NCBI RefSeq assembly: GCF_021278965.1
Contig: NZ_CP065589.1
Coordinates: forward strand, 2,609,001 to 2,673,000
Length of the DNA stretch: 64,000 nt
Direction: 5' to 3'
Source of the DNA: Chryseobacterium capnotolerans
Lineage (GTDB): Bacteria > Bacteroidota > Bacteroidia > Flavobacteriales > Weeksellaceae
Made by a program: the position numbers and the translations under genes. Of the stretch, positions 44,101 to 52,752 are shown piece after piece (the stretch's first letter is position 1; every line of letters starts with the position of its first letter). The notes beneath the pieces are model-generated. The model searched no databases and had not been told where the DNA came from. It worked only from the letters and a program-made list of their open reading frames with translations.

Positions 44101-47100
44101 ATGAAACATAAATTATATTTCATCATATTATTCCTGGCCTCTCAGCTTCTCATGGCCCAGAATAATTACTACTGGGTAGGTGGTGCTGGCAGCTGGAGTG
44201 ACCTGAATCACTGGCGAATAGGGTCAGCATCAGGACAAGCAGCCACAATTATCCCCTCACGGTATGATAATGTTTATATTACTTCAGGAAGTGGATTTCC
44301 TGCCAGTGGAGGAACGTTAACCATCCCATCATCAGCTACCTGTAAAGATTTCATTATAGATGATTCATTTACCACTAAACTGAGCTTTCCATCAGCAAGT
44401 GTTTTTAATATCTATGGAAATCTGAAATGGAAGTCCAATGCCACAGCTTTATACAACCTTACGGTGAATCTCTTTTCAGAAAGCACGAATCCAACCCCTA
44501 ATCTGATTGATATTCCTGATAATATGATTGACTCATACTATATCAGCGGTGGTTATCAATCTGCTATCAATTTTAAAGGGAACGGTACTTTCAAACTTGT
44601 GAAAAATTTTGCCAGCAATGGTTTTTTCAGTTTCAACATCAATGAAAGCGCTTTTTTAGATACGGATAGTAAGAATATCAGTGCGATGGTCTTCAACCAT
44701 ACTTCTACAGCAGCTTCTAATTTCAGATCTTCAACAGTAACTACCACCAGTACAATGACATTGAATTCAGCGGCCAATCTTACCCAGGCAACTGTTTCTT
44801 TTCCCATGCTGAACATACAGACGACCCAGAATATTAAAAAGATCGTCCTTAGTGCTTCAGGATATTCTCAAATAGCAGGCGGAAATATGCTGACAGTAGA
44901 TGAAGTAACCGGTGTAGGTACGTCAGGAGCTAATTTTACAGGATCTCAATTTAATTTTAATAAGTTCAATATATACTCATGCATTATTAACACTGATCTT
45001 TTGAAAGCCAACGACATCGTTTTAGGTGATGGGAGTGCTGAAATGTTGGGAAACCGGTTTGAAATTAAGAATATGACCCTTGGTAAGGGAAACAACATTT
45101 TCAGAGCGACCCAATTTGATATCAATAATCTTACGCTGAACGGCGGACAGTATAATTTCCGCCAGACTTCAGGTCCTGTTTCTTATTTTCAGGTTAATCA
45201 GACTCTTACAGCGAATGTTCCCTGCAATGGGGTTATTCCGAAATTTGCGGCTGTAGATCCTATATTACCGGTAAATCTTATTCTACCAAGTTCTATTAAT
45301 GGAAATGGAGCCGTATCTTTTAATGGTTATCATTTAGGCACTGTAAGGCTTACAGGTGGTGCTTCTGTTACGGCAGGAATAAACGGCGGAAATAATACGG
45401 GTAATATTACATATCCCGGAATCACAGCAAAAACATATTACTGGATAGGCGGTGGTGGTAACTGGAATGATCCTGCCCATTGGTCTTTTACTTCAGGTGG
45501 GCCTTCTGCCAACTGTATTCCTATTATGTATGATGATGTTTTCTTTGATGCGAATTCAGGGTTTACAGCAGGAAATAACAGTGTTAATAATGGCGGATCG
45601 GTTGCTAATGTAAGAAATATGACCTGGAATAATGCTCCTGCCAATCCTGTTTTCAATATTACGACTACGTTATATGGTAATCTTTATCTTCAAAAAGATA
45701 TGTCTGCTCCTATAACCTTCAATTTCCTTAAATATAACACAGAAGATCCAGCTATCAATCGTTATATGAGTTTTCAAGGCCAGAGAATAATTCAATTGGC
45801 CATCACTGGAAATGATAATTTTTATCTGATGCCTTCTAATTCCGGAACACCTTATGATGTTGAAGTGGGTGGAGTTTTTAATTTTGATAATAATGCTTTA
45901 ACAAGTAACCTTTATGCTGACGGAAGGAAAATAAAAGCCGGTGAACTATGGCTGGGAGGTAATAATGTGAATATCGATAATGCTTTACTGAGCCAAAACG
46001 TCTTCAATATTTTAACCAAGCAAACCATTACTGCACCCAATACTTCTGTATACACCCAAAATTATAATGGCCGTTATTCCAGTTCAGGAAATACCAATCA
46101 TTTTTTTGGTAAAATCTATAAAGAAGGAAACAACATTGGAAGTATACAATATTTGAATACGGATAATTTCCAGGTAAACGGAGGGGATCTAAGATTTTTT
46201 GGGAATAATAAGGCAAAAAATGTAGCCATTAATTCCGCATCCAATCTTACCATTTGGGATAACACGGTAAAACTAATCATCACCGACAGCTGGTTATTCA
46301 ACCGGGCAGACTGTGACCTGGTTCTTACTTTTACAGGCCAGGGCGGCAATAATCTGATTCTTGGAAACAATATCAACGGAAATGGATTCGTTGAGCTCAA
46401 CAGAATGAATATTTCAGGGATCAATGCAAGTTATGTTACTCCAATTGCCGGGGCAAAACCTATCAACGCCAGCAACTCTATAGACAGTGGAAATAATTCA
46501 GGGATCAATTTTATGGCATCTACCGCTAAAAATTTCTATTGGAAAGGGGGTAACGGAAATTGGAATGATCTAAGCCATTGGTCTTTGGATCCATCCAGTA
46601 CAAGAGCTACAGCCAACTGTGGTCTTCCTACCATTAATGATAATGTTTTCTTTGATCAATATTCAGGGTTCTCTACGACTGGAATTACAAGTGTACAGCT
46701 TACCAATGATATTTCGATTAATGACATTACCTTCAGTGGATTAACCCCAGGATCAAGATCTCATTTTACAGGAAATAGCAATTACTATAAAATGAATGTT
46801 AATGGAAATATGGTTTTACATCCAGGATATTATGATGCCGGCTACTTCAGCGGATTCACTTTTACAAACATCAATAAACCTGCAGGGATTATAAAAAATG
46901 TAACGCCCAACGGAGCTACCTCTGCCTTAAACTTCTCAGGTGATGCCCAATGGAAAATCAACAGAGGAACATCACAATATGACCTTTCCGGCTCTTCAAG
47001 CATCAGCCAGGCCAATGTTCCAGGTAACAGTCTGGATATAAGCAGTACAGTAATGAATCTTGAGATCTTTAATCTCAATGGTTCACAGCTGATAATGGAC

Positions 47101-49746
47101 AACGCAGACCTTACGGTAAATAACAGCCTCGTAGTCAACACTAAACAACCGGTTATAAAGACTTCCAATAGTGTAATTAAATTATTCAAATCTTCAGGAG
47201 GTTCTGATGCTGATATAAACTTCAGCAACGTAAATCATTATTTCGAAAAGATAGAATACACCAATACCACAACGAATACGGATTATATCATCACTTTTAA
47301 TTTCCCTGGTGGAGTGATTAATAATTTCATCGTCCGTTCTGCCATAAATTCAAGAATTGATAAAGTGAACCCATCCCTTGTTCTTAAAGCCAATACAGCT
47401 GTAAATAATTTAATTATTGAAAAGAACAACTATGTTACTTTAGATGGCGGGAATCTACAGGTAAACCAATCACTGAAAATGTTTGGAGATTGTTTGGATA
47501 GGCTTACTTTTGCAGCAACCGGAGCCACTTCACGAACGTTAATTCTCCCTAATTACAGCAGCAATCCAGCCAATTACAGCATAGATAAAGTACAGCTAAA
47601 GTCAATTGCTTCTTCCGGTGGACAAACATATACCGTTACAGGAAGTACAGATCTTGGTGGAAATACCGGGATTAATTTTCAGGATGCTATTCCTTCTACT
47701 CCAAGAAACCTTTACTGGATTGGAGGACAGGGATTGTGGAGAGATCCTCAGCATTGGTCACTTACATCAGGAGGAACACCTGTTTCAGGCTGTGATATTC
47801 CAACAGCCGTTGATAATGTATTTTTTGATCAAAATTCAGGGTTTACATCTACTTTAAATAAAATACAGATCAGAGGAGCTTATCTTTCAAAAGCGAATAA
47901 TGTTACTTTCAATAACGCAGCCAACCAACCTGTTTTAGATTTTACTACAGATGGTGGAAATCCTTATTATTTGTCTGTCTATGGTAATCTTATGCTGCAA
48001 AGTGATGCAAAAGTCATTGTTCCGATGTCTACTTTTGGTCTGACCCGGAATATTATCATGGCTCAAGGAACAGCTACCGGAAAAACGCGGTATATTGATA
48101 CAAAAGGGGCCTTTATTCACCTGAATATTAATGCTCAGGATTATTTTGAACTGAAAAGCCCATATCAGGGAGATATTAACTTCCTTAATGCAGCAGGGTT
48201 CAAAACCAATAACCATCCTATGACATTGGTTAACTTCAGTTGGAACCAGTCTGTTAATAATAATCCGGTTGTGGATCTTGCCCAATCGGTCATTACGGGA
48301 ACGAGAACTAACAGTGCAGGAACAACCAACTATTATATGCCCTCTCTTCCTTTTTATAATTTCTACTCGCCTTATTTTTATATCAGCACCGGAAATAATC
48401 CATTGACTTTAAATGCTGCTGATGTAAAAGCTGATCTGGGATATTTTACAACCAGCACTCCTACAGGTTTCAACTTTGGAGAACTTACGGTTTGGAAAGA
48501 TGGAGCTGTAAATACAGGAACAAGAGTCTGGAATTTCAATAAAATGACCTTTCTTGGAAGTACAAGCGTCAATAGTGTAAGTACCTTGTCCTCTGCCGGA
48601 AAATATAAAACATTATATTTTAATCCTGGATCTTATCAGGTTGATAATAATCAAACCGTTACTGAAAACCTTTTCATGACAGGAACTCCATGTAACAGAA
48701 TTTCTGTACTGAGATCCACAGCGGGACAAAATACGATTACTCTTGACCCTACCGCAGCATATACCATGTTTTATGCTTCTATCAGAGATATGAATTTTTC
48801 CCGTGCCGTAAGTGCTTATGGAAATAGCCAGGATCTTGGAAATACAGCCAATCTTTCTATTATCCCTACCGATGTTCAGGCGGCAGGATTTGGTGGAAAT
48901 AAAGCTATTTGTGCCTCGGAATTCCCTAAGACCTATGATGCTTCGGCTTTATTCGGTACGGATCCTAATGCTGCCTATACCTGGACTAAACTTAATAATC
49001 CCAATCCGGGAGTGATAGGTACAGGACGTTTGATAACATTTACTCAACCAGGGAATTATAGAGTCAATGTAACATATAGCCAGGACGGATGTAACATTAC
49101 GGAGGACTTTACCATCTCTTCTATTGTTCTACCGGCAGACAATACCACATCTTCATCTATGAGTGCAGCAAAACAGGCTTCAGGAGATATACAGGTAAAG
49201 TTTAAAGGCTCACTTGCTCAAACCTATATTTTCACTTATACCATTAATAATGGCCCGGATCAGACCATTACTTCTGCAGCAAACGGAGAGGCAATTATTC
49301 TTCATTCCAAAGGTCAAACGGGAACAGTTGTATACCGTCTTAAAAGCATCCGTTTTGCGACCGGAGAAGCTTGTTCTGTAACTATCAATAAAGAAATTGT
49401 TGTGAACATCAATCCGGATTGCCCTACTCCAGGGGTAATGATGTTGATGGATGGTATTCTTCGAGGCTGTACTTCCGATATGGGAGCTAGACGTTTGTCT
49501 GAGCTGAGCCCGATCACAGTATCCAACCCTCCTTCAGATGCAGGAGTCACAAGACTTGTTTCGGGAACAGGGATTGTTGTAAAAGAAGGAAATGAGGTAT
49601 TCATGATCCGAAACAGCAATGCTTTACCGGAAACGCTTACCCTTCCAGCCAATAAAACCTATATTCAGGGGGCAATCATCTACCATAATGACCATTTCTA
49701 TGAAGGGGTAGAAAACGGAAAATGGATTAGAATAGACAATGATTAA
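44101..49746 (+). CDS. Very large secreted modular surface protein
   Basis: 1,881 residues from the ATG at 44101, which begins a signal peptide (MKHKLYFIILFLASQLLMAQ); an earlier start at 44053 is unlikely. Four modules open with YYWVGGAGSWSDLNHW, YYWIGGGGNWNDPAHW, FYWKGGNGNWNDLSHW and LYWIGGQGLWRDPQHW at about 44165, 45436, 46533 and 47711, each followed by a D-N/D-V-F/Y-F-D-x-x-SGF segment. The module length is 366-423 residues and the interior is Asn-rich beta helix-like. A PKD/Ig-like part (FPKTYDASALFGTDPNAAYT) and a C-terminal beta domain follow. No T9SS sorting tail is recognised. Likely an adhesin or surface-layer protein. Confidence 0.8.
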   Translation: MKHKLYFIILFLASQLLMAQNNYYWVGGAGSWSDLNHWRIGSASGQAATIIPSRYDNVYITSGSGFPASGGTLTIPSSATCKDFIIDDSFTTKLSFPSASVFNIYGNLKWKSNATALYNLTVNLFSESTNPTPNLIDIPDNMIDSYYISGGYQSAINFKGNGTFKLVKNFASNGFFSFNINESAFLDTDSKNISAMVFNHTSTAASNFRSSTVTTTSTMTLNSAANLTQATVSFPMLNIQTTQNIKKIVLSASGYSQIAGGNMLTVDEVTGVGTSGANFTGSQFNFNKFNIYSCIINTDLLKANDIVLGDGSAEMLGNRFEIKNMTLGKGNNIFRATQFDINNLTLNGGQYNFRQTSGPVSYFQVNQTLTANVPCNGVIPKFAAVDPILPVNLILPSSINGNGAVSFNGYHLGTVRLTGGASVTAGINGGNNTGNITYPGITAKTYYWIGGGGNWNDPAHWSFTSGGPSANCIPIMYDDVFFDANSGFTAGNNSVNNGGSVANVRNMTWNNAPANPVFNITTTLYGNLYLQKDMSAPITFNFLKYNTEDPAINRYMSFQGQRIIQLAITGNDNFYLMPSNSGTPYDVEVGGVFNFDNNALTSNLYADGRKIKAGELWLGGNNVNIDNALLSQNVFNILTKQTITAPNTSVYTQNYNGRYSSSGNTNHFFGKIYKEGNNIGSIQYLNTDNFQVNGGDLRFFGNNKAKNVAINSASNLTIWDNTVKLIITDSWLFNRADCDLVLTFTGQGGNNLILGNNINGNGFVELNRMNISGINASYVTPIAGAKPINASNSIDSGNNSGINFMASTAKNFYWKGGNGNWNDLSHWSLDPSSTRATANCGLPTINDNVFFDQYSGFSTTGITSVQLTNDISINDITFSGLTPGSRSHFTGNSNYYKMNVNGNMVLHPGYYDAGYFSGFTFTNINKPAGIIKNVTPNGATSALNFSGDAQWKINRGTSQYDLSGSSSISQANVPGNSLDISSTVMNLEIFNLNGSQLIMDNADLTVNNSLVVNTKQPVIKTSNSVIKLFKSSGGSDADINFSNVNHYFEKIEYTNTTTNTDYIITFNFPGGVINNFIVRSAINSRIDKVNPSLVLKANTAVNNLIIEKNNYVTLDGGNLQVNQSLKMFGDCLDRLTFAATGATSRTLILPNYSSNPANYSIDKVQLKSIASSGGQTYTVTGSTDLGGNTGINFQDAIPSTPRNLYWIGGQGLWRDPQHWSLTSGGTPVSGCDIPTAVDNVFFDQNSGFTSTLNKIQIRGAYLSKANNVTFNNAANQPVLDFTTDGGNPYYLSVYGNLMLQSDAKVIVPMSTFGLTRNIIMAQGTATGKTRYIDTKGAFIHLNINAQDYFELKSPYQGDINFLNAAGFKTNNHPMTLVNFSWNQSVNNNPVVDLAQSVITGTRTNSAGTTNYYMPSLPFYNFYSPYFYISTGNNPLTLNAADVKADLGYFTTSTPTGFNFGELTVWKDGAVNTGTRVWNFNKMTFLGSTSVNSVSTLSSAGKYKTLYFNPGSYQVDNNQTVTENLFMTGTPCNRISVLRSTAGQNTITLDPTAAYTMFYASIRDMNFSRAVSAYGNSQDLGNTANLSIIPTDVQAAGFGGNKAICASEFPKTYDASALFGTDPNAAYTWTKLNNPNPGVIGTGRLITFTQPGNYRVNVTYSQDGCNITEDFTISSIVLPADNTTSSSMSAAKQASGDIQVKFKGSLAQTYIFTYTINNGPDQTITSAANGEAIILHSKGQTGTVVYRLKSIRFATGEACSVTINKEIVVNINPDCPTPGVMMLMDGILRGCTSDMGARRLSELSPITVSNPPSDAGVTRLVSGTGIVVKEGNEVFMIRNSNALPETLTLPANKTYIQGAIIYHNDHFYEGVENGKWIRIDND

Positions 49747-49787
49747 AACGAATCAGAAATTCATTCAAACCAACTAATAACCATGAG

Positions 49788-49818
49788 CCGCATTGAAGTC
49801 ATTTCAATGCGGTTTTTT
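49788..49818 (+). terminator. Rho-independent terminator
   Basis: CCGCATTGAA (49788-49797) pairs with TTCAATGCGG (49803-49812), followed by six T. It ends the surface-protein operon; the A/T context makes it also useful for the convergent gene at 49835. Confidence 0.85.
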
Positions 49819-49834
49819 ATTGATTGGCGCTCTA

Positions 49835-50434
49835 TTATTCCTTCACACCATCAAAGAAAGCCCTTATCATTTTTGAACTTTCGCCAGGAGTTCTCAGAAG
49901 AACTATTTCCCCAAATTCATCTGTTGTAATATGCCCTTTAAAAGCATCAGGCATCTTTTCATATTGTTCGTTCACCTGAGCCAGAAGTACTTTGAACAAA
50001 ACATAATTGTATTTTTCAATCAAAAACGGCAATGCATTCTTTCCTCTTAATAGTTCATATTCCTGGTAATTATAAGGAGTTGTTTTCTCAGTTTTGGCCA
50101 ATGAGATTTTAAGTTTATCAATCAGTTTTACAAGCTCTTTTTCTTCTGCAAACTGAGCCAGCCCACGCAAAGCATACACTTTCATATCATGGTACCTTTC
50201 TTTTTTATAGGCCTTTTCAAAAAATGAATAAAGTTCGGGATCGTTATGATCATATAACAGTTTGAGGATTCTATTCCGGTAGGAAATCTCTTTGGTGGTT
50301 GTATAAATCCGGATCAAATGTTCTAAATCTTTAGACGTGATATCTTTAGCATTAAGGTCAAATAACGCTGTCTTAAAATCAGGATGTTTTTGTTTAGCAT
50401 TTTCATCTGTTAAAATCTCCGGGAATAAGCTCAT
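49835..50434 (-). CDS. HEAT-repeat-like hypothetical protein
   Basis: 199 residues from the ATG at 50434 (MSLFPEILTDENAKQKHPDF). Helical pairs such as EHLIRIYTTTKEISYRNRIL, ALRGLAQFAEEKELVKLIDK suggest armadillo/HEAT-like repeats. An earlier start at 50473 adds 13 residues. No enzyme motif or export signal is seen. Possibly an adaptor protein. Confidence 0.6.
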   Translation of the reverse strand: MSLFPEILTDENAKQKHPDFKTALFDLNAKDITSKDLEHLIRIYTTTKEISYRNRILKLLYDHNDPELYSFFEKAYKKERYHDMKVYALRGLAQFAEEKELVKLIDKLKISLAKTEKTTPYNYQEYELLRGKNALPFLIEKYNYVLFKVLLAQVNEQYEKMPDAFKGHITTDEFGEIVLLRTPGESSKMIRAFFDGVKE

Positions 50435-50515
50435 ATTAAGGTAATTTTTAATTTGGATAATTCTCACATGCAAATTGGGAAAAATAAATTACAATGATAT
50501 AATAGAATGCTTATT

Positions 50516-50590
50516 TTAGGTTTTGGCTAAAGCCAATGGAATTATTTATTTTTTGGTGAGGGCGGGCTAAAGCCCGCCCCTATTGATGTT
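50516..50590. repeat. Dispersed GGCTAAAGCC palindromic element
   Basis: Two nested palindromes sharing the core GGCTAAAGCC: TTGGCTAAAGCCAA at about 50523-50536 and GGGCGGGCTAAAGCCCGCCC at 50560-50579. Elements of this kind (CTAAAGCCCGCCCCTATTGA) are common between genes in Chryseobacterium-type genomes and look like REP sequences or transcription/RNA stabilisers. Its GC-rich stem stands out in this AT-rich region. Confidence 0.6.
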
Positions 50591-50626
50591 GATATCCAAC
50601 ATGCATAATAGTTGTTTAACGAAAAG

Positions 50627-50750
50627 ATCTTTTATCTTTTATCTTTTATCTTTTATCTTTTATCTTTTATCTTTTATCTTTTATCTTTTATCTTTTATCT
50701 TTTATCTTTTATCTTTTATCTTTTATCTTTTATCTTTTATCTTTTATCTT
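50627..50750 (+). repeat. Heptanucleotide microsatellite (TCTTTTA)17
   Basis: From 50628 the unit TCTTTTA is repeated exactly 17 times plus TCTT, without any interruption (123 bp). The array ends only 48 bp before the sigma-factor start codon and just upstream of that gene's promoter. Perfect short tandem arrays of this length expand and contract by slippage, so the number of copies is probably variable between cells. Frames running through it are artefacts. Confidence 0.95.
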
Positions 50751-50754
50751 AAAC

Positions 50755-50780
50755 TTGTCACATTTTCTTCACTAAGTTTG
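50755..50780 (+). promoter_or_regulatory. Promoter of the ECF41-type sigma gene
   Basis: TAAGTTTG at 50773-50780 matches the -7 consensus TAnnTTTG; TTG at 50755-50757 is a possible -33 element, 15 bp away, slightly close. The heptanucleotide array lies directly upstream (to 50750), so changes in copy number would shift upstream DNA but leave the core promoter intact. Confidence 0.5.
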
Positions 50781-50797
50781 TCTTAAAAAGAAATATC

Positions 50798-51631
50798 ATG
50801 CAGGAAAATTACAACAGGCTTCTTACCTATGCCTACAATATCACTGGTTCTTATGAAGATTCTCAGGATTTGGTACAGGATGTCCTTGAAAAATATATTT
50901 CTTTAGATAAATCTGAGATCAGGAATGAAACCAATTTCCTGATCAAGAGTACAATTAACCATGCGATTAATTTTAAAAACAGGCACAGCAAAAAAATGGT
51001 GTTTGGAGAATGGCTTCCTGAGCCCCTTTCTTTCGAAAATGCAGAAAACAAGCTAATTGAGGAACAAACTACCCGCTATACCCTGCTTGTTCTTTTGGAA
51101 AAACTGAATGCAAGAGAGCGTGCAGTGTATATTCTTAAAGAAGCTTTTGATTATTCTCATCAGGAAATTGCAGAAACCCTCGATATTTCAGTAGAAAACT
51201 CCCGAAAGCTTTTGAGCCGGGCAGCAAAGCAATTACGAGGTATACCCTATAAACCGGACAACGCCAATACCTTAATTCATACTGATATCCTCCAACAATA
51301 TCAACTGGCTTTGAGCGAAGGAGATGTTCCTAATATTGAAAAATTACTTATTGATGAAATCAGACTGTCCGCAGATGGTGGAAAACGTGTTCGGGTCATC
51401 AAAGCGGTGGAAGTTGGGAAATCAGCAGCTGCACAACTTCTGGCTTATGTACAACAGCAGTTTTTGGGTAAAAAACCTCATACTTTCCATATTTTTAATC
51501 ATCAGCCGGCTATATGTTTCTGGCAGGATAACCGTATTTATAATTGCCACATTCTGGATATTGATTCTGAAGGAATGATCCGGAAAATTTACTCCATTGT
51601 TGATCCGGAAAAACTAAAGAGATTGCAATAA
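50798..51631 (+). CDS. RNA polymerase sigma factor, ECF41-type with C-terminal SnoaL-like domain
   Basis: 277 residues. Region 2 (NRLLTYAYNITGSYEDSQDLVQDVLE) and region 4 (LNARERAVYILKEAFDYSHQEIAETLDIS) define an ECF sigma factor; FGEWLPEPLSFENAENKL between them is the W-L-P-E-P linker signature of ECF41. The C-terminal 100 residues form the SnoaL/NTF2-like domain with ADGGKRVRVIKAVEVGKSAA (DGGK). In the ECF41 group this domain regulates activity instead of an anti-sigma factor. Followed by two stand-alone NTF2-like genes. Confidence 0.85.
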   Translation: MQENYNRLLTYAYNITGSYEDSQDLVQDVLEKYISLDKSEIRNETNFLIKSTINHAINFKNRHSKKMVFGEWLPEPLSFENAENKLIEEQTTRYTLLVLLEKLNARERAVYILKEAFDYSHQEIAETLDISVENSRKLLSRAAKQLRGIPYKPDNANTLIHTDILQQYQLALSEGDVPNIEKLLIDEIRLSADGGKRVRVIKAVEVGKSAAAQLLAYVQQQFLGKKPHTFHIFNHQPAICFWQDNRIYNCHILDIDSEGMIRKIYSIVDPEKLKRLQ

Positions 51632-51752
51632 TTGTCACGTTTTAATCACGAACTGTGTCTTTATAGAAAAGTATATGAGCACAATCTTTAGAATCGACAG
51701 TAGTTTAAATAGTGTTACAGCAATCTGAAATTTTAAAACAACTCAACTAATT

Positions 51753-52109
51753 ATGGAAGAGATTAAACAAACTCTAGAACAGTTTATTAAAGGAGGTGAT
51801 CGTAGTGACACAGTACTTCTGGAAGAAATTCTTCACGAAAAGTACCAGAATATTCAGGATGGATTTTTTGATAAACCAGGGATTTTTGTCATCCCGAAAC
51901 AGGAATACATTGGCTTGGTACGGAATAAAATATTTGGTGGAAAACCTCGTAAGATTACCTACCATTCCCTGGAGCAGAAAAATAATATTGCATATGCTCT
52001 GGTTTCTCTTGAAAGTTCAGCATTACGATTTTCATCCCTTATTACCTGCGTCCAGGAAAACGGAAAATGGCAGGTGATCACCAATATTCCTTCTATAGAA
52101 ATTAAATAA
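51753..52109 (+). CDS. NTF2-like protein (lumazine-binding-like)
   Basis: 118 residues with the small alpha+beta cone fold: IKQTLEQFIKGGDRSDTVLL, LHEKYQNIQDGFFDKPGIFV and SSLITCVQENGKWQVITNIP. It follows the ECF41 gene by about 120 bp and is followed by another NTF2-like protein. A target of the sigma factor is plausible by proximity only. Confidence 0.75.
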   Translation: MEEIKQTLEQFIKGGDRSDTVLLEEILHEKYQNIQDGFFDKPGIFVIPKQEYIGLVRNKIFGGKPRKITYHSLEQKNNIAYALVSLESSALRFSSLITCVQENGKWQVITNIPSIEIK

Positions 52110-52264
52110 TGTATAGGCCACAAATGCACGAATTAACTTTTCTCATGTATTTATTTGTGCATTTGTACCTAAATTATATATATTTTTTTTTTCAATAAAC
52201 TGTTTACAAATGTTATCGTTTATCCATCAAGACCTGATGTATTTTTGTTTCATAATAATACTTT

Positions 52265-52648
52265 ATGAAACATATTATCCAACAGGTTTTCAGTACTATT
52301 TTAGAAAATCCTGTATTTGATTTATCATTAATTGAAAAATATTTCTCCAAAGATTACATCCAGTTTGTGGATCATCATCAGCTTAATTATGAAGAGTTCA
52401 TTCTGCATATTAAAAAACTCAAAGAAAAAGTAGCTGAACAAAAGATTGATATCCTAAATTACGCTGAAAATGGAAATATTATTTTCACCCATCATATAGC
52501 AAAATCCATATTAAAAGATGGAAGTATGGTAGTACATAAAGTACTCGCAGAGTTTACCATTGAAGAGAACAAAATCATACAATGTGATGAATTGACTTTG
52601 CTATTGGAAGGGGATTTTTCATCCAGAAATCTGGGATCTGAAGTTTAA
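52265..52648 (+). CDS. SnoaL-like NTF2-fold protein
   Basis: 127 residues: MKHIIQQVFSTILENPVFDL, YFSKDYIQFVDHHQLNYEEF and MVVHKVLAEFTIEENKIIQC show the SnoaL/NTF2-fold pattern. A -7 element TATTTTTG lies at 52240-52247, 18 bp before the start, so it has its own promoter. Function unknown. Confidence 0.75.
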   Translation: MKHIIQQVFSTILENPVFDLSLIEKYFSKDYIQFVDHHQLNYEEFILHIKKLKEKVAEQKIDILNYAENGNIIFTHHIAKSILKDGSMVVHKVLAEFTIEENKIIQCDELTLLLEGDFSSRNLGSEV

Positions 52649-52752
52649 AAAAATAGATTCAGGGCACGAGCTACCTTTTACGGTTTTCCGTAAATAAATG
52701 ATAAGATTGCTTGTTAATTTTGGTCCACAAAGTAATCTATAAAACGATAATC

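Noticed and set aside
50583..50786. Repetitive membrane peptide FYLLSFI
   Set aside because: It is the translation of the TCTTTTA microsatellite and has no coding support.
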